Assembly: GCA_948474755.1 (NCBI GenBank)
Contig: CAOLHI010000615.1
Location: forward strand, 248,001 to 312,000
DNA from: Ctenosaura bakeri
Taxonomy: Eukaryota; Chordata; Lepidosauria; Squamata; Iguanidae
DNA: 64,000 bases
Direction of reading: 5' to 3'
The notes below the pieces were generated by a model, which made no database searches, was not told the origin of the DNA, and worked only from the letters and a program-made list of their open reading frames with translations. The position numbers and the translations under genes were made by a program. This document shows positions 12,375-24,310 of this stretch, one piece after another. How positions within the stretch are numbered: the stretch's first letter is position 1; each line of letters opens with the position of its first letter.

Positions 12375-12680
12375 TCTTTGCAGGTCAGAACTTCTTCTGT
12401 GCAAGATTCACACATGGTTGTTGTGCACAGAAAACAATATTTCCTGTGCAGAGATCTAATTTTCTGTACAGAAAAAGTCATTTCCTGTGCAGAAAGTGCT
12501 GTAATTAGGGACTTCTTCTGAACAAATTGTCTGCAGAGGAAGCAGCTTTTTCTATGTGAAGAATCATATTTCTCTGCTGATATATTTATCTGTTCAGAAA
12601 AGGTTTTCTCCTGTGGAGAAAAGGTTGTTTTATGTGCAAAGCAATCATGTGCAGATTTTGCACAAAAGAAGTCCCAAATT
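12375..12680. repeat. Degenerate array of CTGTGCAGAAA-type units
   Basis: The core TTCCTGTGCAGA or a one- to three-base variant recurs at irregular 20-50 bp spacing: TTCTGTGCAAG, TTGTGCACAGAAA, TTTCCTGTGCAGAGA, TTTTCTGTACAGAAA, TTTCCTGTGCAGAAA, TCTGTTCAGAAA, TCCTGTGGAGAAA, ATGTGCAGATTTTGCAC. Several units are themselves near-palindromic. The array is bracketed by CTTCTTCTGTGCAAG on the left and CTTTTGTGCAAAATCTGCAC, inverted, on the right, so it may be the body of an old foldback element. Confidence 0.55.
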
Positions 12681-13827
12681 GCAAATGAACTTTAAAAAAA
12701 ACTGTGTGCTTTTTGAAGATTTTCTTGCAGCAGGAAGAAAATTGTTCACATTACTTGTTATTTTCTTCAAGAAGAAAACTGATGAAGAATTACAACCCTA
12801 ATTTCAACCCTTTCTCAATATTAGGCATTTTGTACTTTGATATTTTTCCACTGTTTATTTGTTCTGTAGAAATGCAGTCTTCCAGATGGAGATTTTTTCA
12901 TAAACTAAATCTGACATTTCCGGATCTGACACCTTCCAAAGGACATAAATAAAGGACTAGGACTGAAGCACCGTGATTCCCTGTCAGGGCTACTGTTATG
13001 GAAACCCTTGTAACCATGCACCAACCATGCTGCAAACATGCATCACAAGACCCAGATACTTTTAGTTAAACTTAGTTTAATAGAATGTAAGATGATGTGA
13101 GTACTAAAATAGTTAATAATATTTTGGGGAAGTTTGAGTGATTAGTGAAGAACAATTGAAAGGACAGCTCTGAAGTATAAAGTGATGCATATGAGTACTG
13201 CCCAATATGTTCACTGAATAGATTCAAATGTTCTGTATGCTTCTTCTTCTCACATGAGGCTGGCAGCCATAACAGTTGTCAGCTGTGATGAGCAATAGGG
13301 TCTATATGAAGAACAGGCCCATCTCAAATTCTAGAATGGGCTACTTGGTCATTTATAATGACTTCTTGAAACTGTGCAAGACTGTGGGAATTCACTGGAA
13401 TCACAGTTTATGACATCAGATAAAACATATGACTAATTAAGAAGTGCCCAAAAGTTATATATTCCTTGTATAAACTGAGATTCACACTGCATATTATCTC
13501 TAGAATTATCCCACAAAATATCTGAAACACTATTTCCAAAAGCTAGAGCTGCAGTTGGAATGAACTATACAAACTGATTATTTTGTGTGCTTCAAGCAAT
13601 GTAATGTGAGAGAGATGATTTTTGTAGAGACCTGAAATTTTATGTTTGGTATTCCAAGGGAGATTGTGAAAAATTGAAAACAAAAAAAAAAAATTGTTTA
13701 GAAGGCTGGATAAATTATAAGACTAGTGTATGCAATTAGGAATTTTAAAAATCATATGACTGATACCATATGTTGGCAATTGTGGAGCTTGGAGTGCATG
13801 GAGGGAGGCAGGCAGAGGGGTGCGAGT

Positions 13828-13926
13828 GGGGCTACAGTGTGGGGAGCATGGCTATGACAGACAGGATGGAGTTATAATGGATGGGGTAGGGCTATGACAT
13901 GCAGAGGCAGGGCTATGGTGCATGGG
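13828..13926 (+). repeat. Small ~21-bp minisatellite
   Basis: About five diverged units of the form GGCTATGACATGCAGAGGCAG follow one another: GGGGCTACAGTGTGGGGAGCA, GGCTATGACAGACAGGATGGA, GTTATAATGGATGGGGTAG, GGCTATGACATGCAGAGGCAG, GGCTATGGTGCATGGGAGGG. It is GC-rich against an AT-rich background. Confidence 0.6.
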
Positions 13927-15099
13927 AGGGGGCAAGCAAGGAGCCATGGTGCCCTCCAAAAATTGCCACCAGAGGCGCACTGCCCCTATCGCCCTCCTGT
14001 CTCTATGCAACTGTGTGCTCGAAATCACACCTGTCCCAGCCTATTCTCCCTTTCTTTCTCTTTAGTAACAACCATCAAAATCATGTAGAAAGTGTTTCTT
14101 CTGCACCATCATTTCTCTCAGTTTTTAACTGAGATATACAATTTGTACAGAATAAATGATAGCCAATGAATACTGGAAAGTTTGAATCACTGACAGTTTT
14201 AAAAATCTGTACAAGAACACAGATCAATACTTTATATTGCAAAAGAGAAAAAACAACAACAACAAACTGTTGGTCCAAATATATACCTGCACTCTTTGAG
14301 CACTATAGTACTACTGTTTATTATAAGTAGGATATTATGGCTCAAGTGTTCATGAAACTGGAATTTCATATACACTGTAAAAATGAGATTAAGTTGTCAT
14401 TTGAAACTGTTTCGAAGCAAATAATCAACTTTCTTTTAATAGTGTTGTTTTTCTTTCAAAATAATTAGTACATCTATCTCCCCTCCATACAATATTAAGT
14501 GGTAAAGCTTGATCATACATGTTTTAAAATATCATCTTATGTAGGGCTTTCTCAATCATTTGGTAGTATTTCCTGTTTACTGGAATCTTCCCATAACAAC
14601 TTTTAGCCAATTCAATTTTACAGTTATGGATGCTGAATGTTTTAAATCATTCTCAAATACCTCATCATATGCTATTCAACCATGCCCTAAGCTCCCAGAC
14701 TGATTGCAAAACTAACAGTTGGATCTGAAGCTAGTCAGCTGCTGAACAAGCTATTTACACATGTCATCATCAAAGCACTTCAGCCAATAATTAGTCACTC
14801 ATATTAAAATTTATGTTTAGAGTCCTTCCATTATAATTGACTGAAAAGGAAGGAAGTAAATGTGAGAAGGAGATTTTGCTGTGAGAAAGTTGCTTATTCC
14901 ATTTGGAAGATAACAAAAACTGAATTATTACATAGGGAAAGATATTCATATAATAGGGCTATATCCAATGTAATCTCTTTTCCTCATGAAATGTTCTTGC
15001 TACTCCTGGAAAGCTAGTCTGGAGGTTTTCCCAGTCCTCCAAAAACAGGTTTGGAGGGCATGCAGAAAAGAAGAAAATCACTGTTCCTGTTTCTGGTAA

Positions 15100-15245
15100 T
15101 ATAAGGATGAGCAAAGTGTAGCCTTCCAGATGTTCCTAAACTGTACCTCTCCTCGGCACTAGCCAGCATAGCCAATGGTGAGAAATGCTGGGAGTTGTAA
15201 TCCCAGCAATATTTTAAAGGCTGCAGTTTTCCTCCCCCACTGTTA
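15100..15245. mobile_element. Decayed hAT-like MITE related to the copy at 4682
   Basis: GCAAAGTGTAGCCTTCCAGATGTT, GCCAGCATAGCCAATGGTGA and CTGGGAGTTGTAATCCCAGCA are typical internal blocks of the CAGGGGTGGGCAA foldback family. The terminal repeats are eroded. Confidence 0.5.
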
Positions 15246-16038
15246 AAATCCACAGACCTGCAAGCAGCATGAAATTCCATTCACTGTGAGCACAATACTA
15301 ATTACAAGGTTTTTTTTAAAAAAAAATTAAGCCATTGTGCTTTTAAATAAAATGTCTGATTATCACAAAGGACAGAGATAATACTGGGAGTAGTTTTTTG
15401 ACAGAATTTTAAACTCAGATGTTTTGAGAGCAGAAATTTAAGACCATTTGTGGACATAGTGATAGCCACAGTAGGAAGTGGTTCTGGCACGAATGTGTGC
15501 TTCAGCAAAAGTAGGCTGAAGGTAAGCATGAATAATAGTGAAACACTTAAAAACAGGTGCAGCACATTTTGTCTTCCCTGGAGGCTTGCCACTGTTACAT
15601 GATAGCTCAGATTCTGTACAGCTGGGATGGCAGTGATACTTGAATGCACATCACTCTGCTTAGGGAACATAAATAAATATGTCCTGATAAAAGCTGCATT
15701 GGAGATCCTGAACGCCTTTACAGCAACTGGGAATTATATTTCTCCAAGTAATTTGCTAAACTGTAGTATGAATTTTCTCCACTTTTCCTGATTCATAGTT
15801 TTGTGTGTTTGTTCAAGAACATTTTAAATTAACTTGGTGTTTAAGTCTGTGCAGCTAAGAAAAGCAGATAAAACTCAAAAAATTTGAATCAATATGCTAT
15901 TTAAATCACCAGACCTAAAAAACTATAGATATATAATGCAAACAACATGAAATAAAATAATTACTGTGACTCTTTTCTACTGGCAAGTAATTCTCTCTTA
16001 GGAACTTTTCAGGGACTGAAAATACAAATGTCTAGATA
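15246..16038. other. Non-coding stretch
   Basis: Holds a 122-codon minus-strand open frame (15302-15670) with a leucine-rich middle. I see no domain, splice context or conservation cue and do not call it a gene. Confidence 0.45.
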
Positions 16039-16953
16039 GTGGTTGTTCTTGTAACTGCCATCAAGTTAACTTTAACTTAGGGTGACCCTGTGAAATAAGA
16101 GATCTCCAAGTCACCCTATCATCAATAGCCTTGCTCAGGTCTTACAGATTGAAAGTTGTGGCTTCTACCTTAGCAAACATTACTGTTTTTCCTAGTGAGT
16201 CATGTCTTCTTACGACATGTCCAAAGTACAACAGTCTCTGTCTAGTGATCTTTGCTTCTAAGGAGAGTTCAGGCTTGATTTGCTCTGGGACCCATTGATT
16301 TGTCTTGTTAGCAGTTTATGCTATCTGTTGAACTCTTCTCCAGCAACACATTTCAAATGAGTTGATTTTCTTCCTATCAGCTTTCTTCACTGTCCAGGTT
16401 TCACAAGGCTACATAGAAACAATGCTAACTTTAGTATTCGATGATATATCCTTACACTTTAGCATCTTGTCTAGTTCCTTCATAGCTGCCTTCCCAAGTG
16501 CTTGTCTTCTGATTTCTTGACCACAGTCTCCACTTCGATTAATGACTGAATCAAGATATGGAAAATCTTTTACTGTTTCAATGTCTTCCTTGTCTACTTT
16601 AAAGTTATATAAAGCATCTGTGGTTATTATTTTTGTTTTCTTGATGTTCAGCTGTAAATCTGTCTTTACACTTTCTTCCTTGATTCAGTAATCATTTCAA
16701 GTTTTTACTATTTTCTGCCAGTAGTATGTTATCTGTATATCTTAAATTGTTGATGTACCTTTCTTCAGTTTTCATGCTTCCTTCCACTGAGTCTAATCCA
16801 TCTTAAGTATAGTATGTTCAGTGTACAAGTTAAACAGACAGTAGCCTCTTATCCTGAGTACAGGTTATGCTTCAGGACAATCAAATGTTGCAGCACACTT
16901 ATTTCATTAAGAACAACCCAAAGTTTGTGTTGTTGTTTTTTTATGATCTACAC
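16039..16953 (-). mobile_element. BovB/RTE-type LINE, 3' part of ORF2 and 3' end (decayed)
   Basis: Read on the minus strand, translation in shifting frames gives the C-terminal half of an RTE/BovB reverse transcriptase. There is a degraded RT active-site box reading RYTDN where the family has RYADD (about 16735). After it come a block ending in INRSGDCGQEI, ALGKAAMKELDKMLK, a SFEMCCWRR segment, and LEAKITRQRLLYFGHVVRR. Many frameshifts and stops show it is dead. The 3' end (GGGTCACCCTAAGTTAAAG, AACTTGATGGCAGTTACAAG, AACAACC) resembles the tail of the Sauria SINEs in this window, as expected if the SINEs borrow BovB machinery. The element resumes at 17385 after an inserted MITE. Confidence 0.82.
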
Positions 16954-17376
16954 CAGCGGTTATTAACCTTTTCTTCACCACAGATCCCTTTTAAATATGT
17001 TTTGCTGCCACAGACCACTAAAATTTAAGATTTAAATGCTAAAGTGCATCAAATATTTACTTAAAGTTGCTCATCAAGGGTCTTCTGATTTGGATAGAAG
17101 AGAAGAGTAAGTAAATACACATAGTCCTATTATAATATTCTTATTGGAATGATTCCATACATATCCTTCCTTCCTTCCTTCCTTCCTTCCTTCCTTCCTT
17201 CCTTCCTTCCTTCCTTCCTTCCTTCCTTCCTTCCTTGCTTCCTTCCTTCCTTCCTTCCTTCCTTTCTTTTTGTTTTAACTGTAAAAATTCATAACATTTC
17301 TTCAAGCCTTCACAGACACCCTGTGAGGACATCCCAGATCCCTGATGGTCCACGGACCACAAGTTAAGAACCACTG
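16954..17376. mobile_element. hAT-like MITE inserted in the BovB LINE
   Basis: The termini are CAGCGGTTATTAACC and, inverted, CAGTGGTTCTTAACTT, followed inside by CCACAGATCCC and GGTCCGTGGACC-type blocks. The flanking octamers ATCTACAC (16946-16953) and ATCTAAAT (17377-17384) match at 6 of 8 positions, fitting the 8-bp duplication of hAT transposons. BovB sequence continues on both sides, so this insertion is the younger event. A long TTCC microsatellite occupies its centre. No transposase is encoded, so it was moved by a related autonomous element. Confidence 0.8.
17161..17271 (+). repeat. (TTCC)n microsatellite
   Basis: About 27 tandem TTCC units with one interruption (TTGC near 17237). 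The open frames over it in both directions (poly-FLPS and poly-EGRK) are products of the repeat, not genes. Confidence 0.97.
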
Positions 17377-17384
17377 ATCTAAAT

Positions 17385-18120
17385 TATCAAAGTCTATGCT
17401 GCAACCTATAAACGCAGGTTGATTTTCTTTTTAAATTCGTTGGTGTGCTCCATTATCCGATATATGCTTGCGGTATATCCCTAATGCCGCTTCCTTTCCT
17501 GAACCCAGCTTGGACAGCAAGCATTTCTTGTTCCATAAATGGTAAAAGTCTTTGATGTAGAAAGTGAGCATCACTTTGCTTCCATGGAGGATTAAAGCAA
17601 TGGTCCTGTGGTTACTGCAACCCTTCGTATCCTTTCTTGGGGACTGGAATGTATATTGAACATTTCCAATCTGTGGGCTATTCTTTTGTTTTGCATATTT
17701 GCTGGCAGATTTCAGTAAGAATTTGAGTGGATTTTGTCTCTATAGCTTGAAACAGCTCTATTGGTATGACATCTGTTCCTGGTGATTTATTTCTCCCAAG
17801 TGCCCTGAATGCTGGTTCCACTTCACTTTCTAAAATCATAAGTTTATCTACAGATGGTTCTTCCTTGAATGACTCTGTCGTCTTTTCATTTCTTTTATAT
17901 AGTTCTTCAGTATATTGCTTCCGTCACCATTTTATTTGTACTTGGTCATGTAATGTACTCTCCTGTTGGTCATAGTGCACCCCCACTCTTGGTTTAAATT
18001 TCTCCTTTATTTCTCAGATATTGTGGAAGAGATCACTTGTTCTTCCTTTTTTCTTGTCATTTTCAGCTTCTCTGCATTGATCATTATTCTAGTTCTCTTT
18101 GTTCCACTTAATTACTTCTG
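17385..18120 (-). mobile_element. BovB/RTE-type LINE, RT N-terminal part (decayed)
   Basis: Minus-strand translation across frameshifts gives the upstream portion of the same ORF2: FRALGRNKSPGTDVIPIELF, then ILTEICQQICKTKE, a WKCSIYIPVPKKG motif, and QAGFRKGSGIRD. These are RT motifs 1-2 of the RTE clade. The segment between RT motif 2 and the YADD box is partly missing around the MITE insertion, and the endonuclease is absent, so the copy is 5'-truncated. I place the 5' limit near 18120 with low precision. Confidence 0.82.
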
Positions 18121-20440
18121 TAAGTTCCACTGATTACTTGTCTGAGTTACTGGAACAAGTAAGTGAATTTAAGCTCATTTCTATAACAGTAGAATTTGGG
18201 GTATCGAATCAAAGTGAAATATTTTTTCATACACCTCTTAATTTGTAGAATAATGATAGCCAGTCACTTAGCAAATTCTAAAGACGAAACGAAATGATGA
18301 TGTGGCAAAAAGGGAGGCCAGTGCATGGCTGAGTTTTGCCTACATTTGCCCACCTCTTCCCAGTGCAGTGGAAGTAGTAACACTGCCACCAAGCCCTTCC
18401 TCGGAGATCCAATCTCTCTTTCCTTCCCCTGGATTCCTGGGGATGTAAGGGTTCAACACCCTTGCTGCTTCCTAATGTTTACTGGGAGAGAAAAAAAAAT
18501 ATTTTACAAGTTCCTCATAGACCTTGTCATGGAGACATGTGACCCGAGCTTCTCACTGTCCCTAAGGAAAAAGGCAGCCTTTTTTTCATAAGTGAAAAAT
18601 GATATATCAAACAAATTGACTAGTCTAAAGCACTGCCTCTTTGCATACCTCTCCTCCAGTTGCAAGGGGAAGAATCAAACCCATTCAGCACAGGGATGAA
18701 AAAAAAAACAGTTATTCTCCAACTCCACATGTTGCCTTTTGCAGCCCTCTTCCCTTGTTTCCTTATAACCCTTCCCTGGGATTCTTCTCTCCCTCTGCCC
18801 TAGATTTTTAGCTGCATGCTTACACCACATGACGCTTCCCTTCCCTTTTCCACCTTCTCACTTCCAATTGGCTAATAGAAGCCATGTGGGAGTCAAGGTT
18901 ACTCTAATCTCTCCCATGATCCCATGAATTAACCCTTTCTATAGCCTGGACCAGTGTTCCTGCAAGGTTATTACAGATAGATGATAGATAAATCAACCTA
19001 TTGGAAATGGCACGCTCCTAAAAGCATTTTTCTTAAGTACCAGATGTTGGGGAATGAACAAAATGGCACTATCATCACCTATACACTCTGCCTGAGAAAG
19101 TCATTGGAGGTAGTTGTGTCTTCACATTTGAAACTTGAAAATGTGAGCTTGGTTTAATCCAGCAGGGAAGGTCTGACATTTAAAACCCTCAATATCTTTC
19201 CCTACCTTAGTGCTAAAAACAATTAAATGCTTATTTTTTAGAAAATTAAAATTATAAAAAATTAAATTGATTCCTTTATATAACAGTAAACACTGATGTG
19301 AACATATAAGCATCAATGATTCCTTTTCTTCAGTGTTGCCCCAATTTTACAAACACAGTTTGAAAATCTCGGTTCTTCAAGATTTGGCACTACAACATAC
19401 AGTCTCAATTCCTAGAGTTCTTTGATTAATCCAGTTGTGAAGGGTGTGATGCAGAAGATGTGTCTAGAATCAAACTAGTCTCCCAACATTTGTTTGCAAC
19501 TGTCAAAGGGACGGTGCCAATCAGATAAGTCATATGCCATAGCCAATCAGATATGTAATATCACATAGTTTGTGTTGTGTACTGTTCCAAAACAGTGTGC
19601 TATAATACCCAGTGGTATGAATGCAAGTTGCGTCTGTCTGTTCTTGTAGTACAGTTTTTTTATATGTGGGACTGAATTCAAAAAGACAGTTCAGTTGCAG
19701 AATTCTTTTGGCACATGGATTGAACTAGTGTCATTGGTTCAAAGAGAAAAAAGCTGTGGAGCAGTGGGATAAAAAATGATGGGAGGAACGTCTGATGCAG
19801 TTATAGTTCCAACCTACTTACAGTTTATTATCTTGCATTTATTGTACAGTTCTTAGGGGGATTTCCATGGATTTATAGCATGGAAGACTTCCACTGGAAA
19901 TGATCCACCATGCAACATCCTGGAAGATTATTCTGTGAAATGAAACCACCCAGCCTCATATCACAGTATCATCTCGGAGCAAATTGCATTCTGTTGAAAT
20001 GTTTTCATATGTATACATCTCTTAGATGCCAAGCATTATGAGAGGATTGATCGTATATCTTTCCCTACTATGGAATGTTTTAAAGTGCTGTCAAAATCAG
20101 AGGTATTAATAGCTGAAAAATTAAATGGCACATGTTTCATATTCAACTGACCACCAAACTGAGATCTTGAATCATATGTCGTCATTAATTAATGGCTGCA
20201 CTGTTTTCGAGGGAATTGCAAAAAGATGTTAGAAGGCTCCTAAAAATAGATGTACACTCGGTACCTGAAAGCATAGGTTCTTGGATTTATCCGGGGCCCT
20301 GTTTACTGGCTGTGGGGAAAACATGAAGGACAAGGGAACTACCATCTTCTTAGTGGCTTTGCATCTTCCTGGGATCTCCCATGCTCATTACCACCTCCTT
20401 GTGTGGTTGATTGCTTCATCAGCATCCAACCAGAAGTAGT
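18121..20440. other. Non-coding stretch
   Basis: A pyrimidine-rich patch at 18330-18900 and AT-rich sequence beyond. No gene or named repeat was recognised. Confidence 0.45.
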
Positions 20441-20828
20441 GTTGGCTATTGGAAGAAGAAAACTACTTCTCCGTGGTCTCTGAGGTTCACACAAATAGGT
20501 TTGCTGTGCCTGCACAGTGCATTAACTTTGTAGAGCTGCTATGCAAGCATTTTGGCAGTAACTCCTCCTCCACTGGACTCATGTAACCAGCTGATTCCTC
20601 CTCAAAGTCTCAGTTCCTTTTCATCTGCCACAGCATTAGCATCAGAAGGAACAGTTTGAGCTGTATTGCTTATTCTTTATTGATCTTTCAGCTTTTGGTT
20701 CAGCTTCTCTAAGTGTTCTTGACTACTTTGATCTGTCTTCAGCTTGGAAAACTCTTGTGACTCTGGTACTCAGTTTTGGACTGTTTCAGCTTTCTGTCTT
20801 GGTCATTCCTTCTAACTTAGTTTAACCA

Positions 20829-23226
20829 TGAGTCTTTTAAAAAGTATGCCACTTGTGGCACTGAGATTCCCAGCATAGATGGGCACTCTTGTTGCCTTAT
20901 GTGTCTTGGCGAGACTCATAATATCAGGTCTTGTGCACTTGGCAAAGCAATGACTCCACAAGCCAGTAAGAACCAGTCATCAAGATAGGGTCCTGTTATA
21001 CCTGTTGTCATAACTGTTATTGATGCTCTATCCAGCTCAAGCTGGTCGTTGTCCCTGGTCTCCTCCTCTGTCCTGACTGCTACTGGTTATTTACTCTGGG
21101 TGGCCAATAAATACTCCCTCCAGGAATCATCTGCATCTGATTCTGTGTTGCTGCAGACATATCCTCAAAGTGGGATACCTCCTGTACCACAGTTCCATCG
21201 ACACCGGGGCATTCTCTTGAAATGGAATCCCCTTTGGCGCACTGAAGATTGAGATCTTCCTCATTCCAACCAACCTTGTCTTGTAATTGAAACCAAGACC
21301 TCAATTTTGCAGCTGGCAGAGCCCTCACTAGCTCATCTATCGATCTCAGACTCTCAACTTCTTCCTGCTCAGCAGCCTCCAAAGATTGTTCATGTAGCCA
21401 GAATGTCTGAGGATGAAATTGTTGAGCACCTTAGTTATCTCCCGGCTCTCTGGTCCATACAGACACCTGTAAATCTCCTACTCCTGCAGTCCAGATCACA
21501 AAAGAGGCCTCTCTTCCACCATCATCCTACCAAGAGACACACTGTTGGCATTACCGGCTTTCAGCTTCGGACTCCTCTCATCCCTCTACATCCTTCACTT
21601 CAGGTTTGAGGGACTGCTCTCATAGACACAGACATGTCCATCAGAATGAGCATCGCTCAGCTTCTAACAGAGAGGGCAGTGATTCAGGGAGATATAGCTG
21701 TCAGCTCCATGCTCACATACTTTGGTACAGACATGGTTCTCTGTACTATTGGAGACTCTCTCTGGTCTGAAGAATTATGTAGTGACTACAAATTCTATTG
21801 GTACTCATTGTGACACCTTCGCCCATGATCATAGTCCCTTGGAATATTATCATGCTCATCATTTACCACTTTGTCACCCATGTGACTGTATCACTGTATG
21901 TTCTTGGTTGCTCACAAACCGACACTTTCCTCTAGGTGCCATCACAAGTCTCATTCCCCTCACTGAGTTCATCCAAACCCATCTCCATCCTGGTCTCATG
22001 CAGTTTCTGCAGTTCAATCACAACTCCCAGAGGCATCATGGGCTTGTTCGCCTGTACTTGTTGCCTTGCATGCTAAGCCTTTAATGTCCATTGCTTGGGC
22101 TTTTCCTCCCATTTTCCCATCACCTCCTTGGTCATCCTGACATTATCATCCTGCCTTCTGGGCCTTGGATAATTCAAATTCTGCTTCTACTTTTTTCCTC
22201 ATCAGCTGCTCCAATGACACGATCCCTTTCTAATATCCTTGGGGAGCATGAAGCTATCTTGCCCACTAATGACAGCCACTCCTTTGCTGAGCAGATGATT
22301 AGAATGGTGAGAGCTCTCTGATTAGATATGAGACCACCAGAAACTGAAGTGAAGGATCCAATTTATTGAAGGTTCCAGTCTAAGGTACCTGCACTGGCCT
22401 ACACATCCTTGGCACTGGCTTTGTTAAAAATCACCTGAAAGTCCTAGTCCAACCCTTCCTCAGTTTGATTGACATTGAAAAAGGCTGATACCTTATGCAG
22501 GGTCCTTGAGTCAGGCTTGGATTGGTTTTCACAGCACCCTAAACCTAATTCTATGGTGATTGAAGCTGCCCAGTCCAAGACTGCTCAGAAGAAGGTAACA
22601 AGCCTGACTGATAAGAAGGGCAGAAAGCTGGACATTCTGATGAAGAAGTTTCACTCAACTGCCGCCTTATCATTCTGTATTGCAAACTACAATGCTGGCA
22701 TGTCTTCATATCAACAACACTTTTGGGAACGAATGACTGTTCTTCTCACCAGACTTGGAGATGATGATCCATGACTGGCAGCTGCTTTCCAGACAGAGGT
22801 CTATAGCCTCGCCTCTCAATAACTTACTATGGCAAGACATTTAGCTGATTGTAGTGGCAAGTCTTTGGCTACGATGATTGCTTTGCATGAACATACTTGG
22901 TTACACTCCTTGGTACTGTCTCACCAGGCTTGTAGCACTATTGAGGACATCCCTTTTGATGAATCCAGTCTTTTCAGTGAAGAAATTGATAAAATTATAA
23001 AGAGCATGGACATAAAATGTGGACTGTGCAAAGAAGTTCAGCCTTCCATCTCAGTCTACCTGAACTTCTTGTCCTGTTACAATTGGTTGAGGCAACCTTA
23101 AGGTTCAGAGCACTCCTACAGATATTTCAACCCGCCTTTGCCACCAGCATTCAAGTCCTCTGTTGCCTTGCAGTATGGCCTCAATCCTACCACAAGAAGT
23201 CATCCAACCCTAAACGCTGCCTTTGA
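20829..23226 (+). pseudogene. DIRS gag-like ORF remnant
   Basis: The N-terminal segment (20829-20945) carries a putative metal-binding cluster: CGTEIP, then GHSCCLMCLGETH and a further cysteine. The C-terminal half is readable in pieces at 22469-22774 (KKGRKLDILMKKFHSTAALS, FCIANYNAGMSSYQQHFWER) and 22829-23101 (ARHLADCSGKSL, then DIPFDESSLFSEEIDKI). These match the general layout of squamate DIRS gag proteins, which package the element RNA. Between them (21.0-22.4 kb) the frame shifts repeatedly, and an N-terminal Ser/Pro-rich linker with CAG- and TCC-rich codons is all that can be seen. Not translatable as one protein. Confidence 0.72.
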
Positions 23227-23279
23227 GTTCTCTCGGCCTTCTTCCTATCAGAGCTTCATTTGGTAACAGAATCCATTCC

Positions 23280-24310
23280 TAGCCTCAAGCTTGGTCCACC
23301 ATCACTACCAATACCTGTGACCTGGATATAATAGACAGGGCCTATGCCATTGAACCTGATGACCATCCTCCTACAGGTATAGTCCACATCACTTCTCCTT
23401 CTATTCCTCTGTTTGAAGAGGTGGACACTCTTCTCAAACCCATATACCCTTCCTATATCTTGCAGTGTTTCTTCTCATGCTATTTTATCATTTCAAAGAA
23501 GAAGAAAGTGTAAACAGCAGATGGAACCTCAGTCTGACAGACTTATGGGTTCCTAATAAATTTCAAGAAGAGTCAGTTGACAGGTACAAAAGCATTAACT
23601 CACTTTGGTGCAGAAATAAATACTCAAGAGGGATATGTCTTCCTTTCCAAGGAAGAAATAAAACAATGAGAAAGATGAAAAGAAAAGATCTTAGGCATTT
23701 GGTAAGGGTGCTAGGAATGGTAGCTTCAACAATTCAGTTAGTCCAGTGGGTGAGGTTTCACATTAGGACACCTTAAGTTTTCATGAGATGATTTCAGAGT
23801 TAAATAATAAGGAAAAGACATATCATTCTGACCATACCAATGAAAGTAAGGAGGGATTTACTTTGGTAGATCAGACTAGGCAATTTGAACAAGGGAACTT
23901 TATTTGTTCCACAAGACAAGATAACATTGACAACAGATGTGAGCCTTTATAGATGGGGTGCCCATTGTTGGATCAGGTAGCCCAGAGAAAATGGATAAAA
24001 TCAGAGAAAAGACTCAGCATAAATTTATTAGAGATGAAGGTAGTTAGGTTAGCAATATTAAAATCTTCGGTCTAAGTAAAGAACAAGAACATGCAGGTGT
24101 GCATGGACAACATTACTGTGAAACTGTATCTGTGCAACCCAGAGGGAATGTGATCTCAACAACTTCTAATAGAGTCAGCAAAAATTCTGGCTTGGGCCAA
24201 AAAATGGCTGCACTCTCTAACAGCAGTATATATCAAAGGGACTTTGAATTTGACAGCAGACTACTTAAGCAGAAATAAAATTCAACCAGAGGATAGAATC
24301 TGAAACAGGA
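23280..24310 (+). pseudogene. DIRS reverse transcriptase/RNase H remnant with RT core deleted
   Basis: The N-terminal lead-in to RT (DLDIID, then EEVDTLLKPI and SKKKKV) is followed within about 70 bp by sequence that normally lies past the catalytic palm (LTHFGAEIN-like, then KEEIK). The palm motif with the catalytic aspartates is therefore missing, apparently by internal deletion near 23510-23590. The RNase H part retains SINLLEMKVVRLAIL, a TDNI-like MDNITVK, AKKWLHSLTAVYIKGTLNLT and ADYLSR. The product would be inactive as a polymerase even without the additional stops. Confidence 0.72.

Noticed and set aside
15302..15670. 122-codon minus-strand frame with a leucine-rich stretch resembling a membrane segment
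   Set aside because: Ends in poly-A/T-derived residues, no conservation cue, no start or splice context.
17161..17271. CRISPR-like regular repeat
   Set aside because: The period is 4 bp without spacers, in a vertebrate genome; it is a microsatellite.
17141..17374. Repetitive protein frames on both strands (FLPS and EGRK repeats)
   Set aside because: Direct translation of the TTCC microsatellite.
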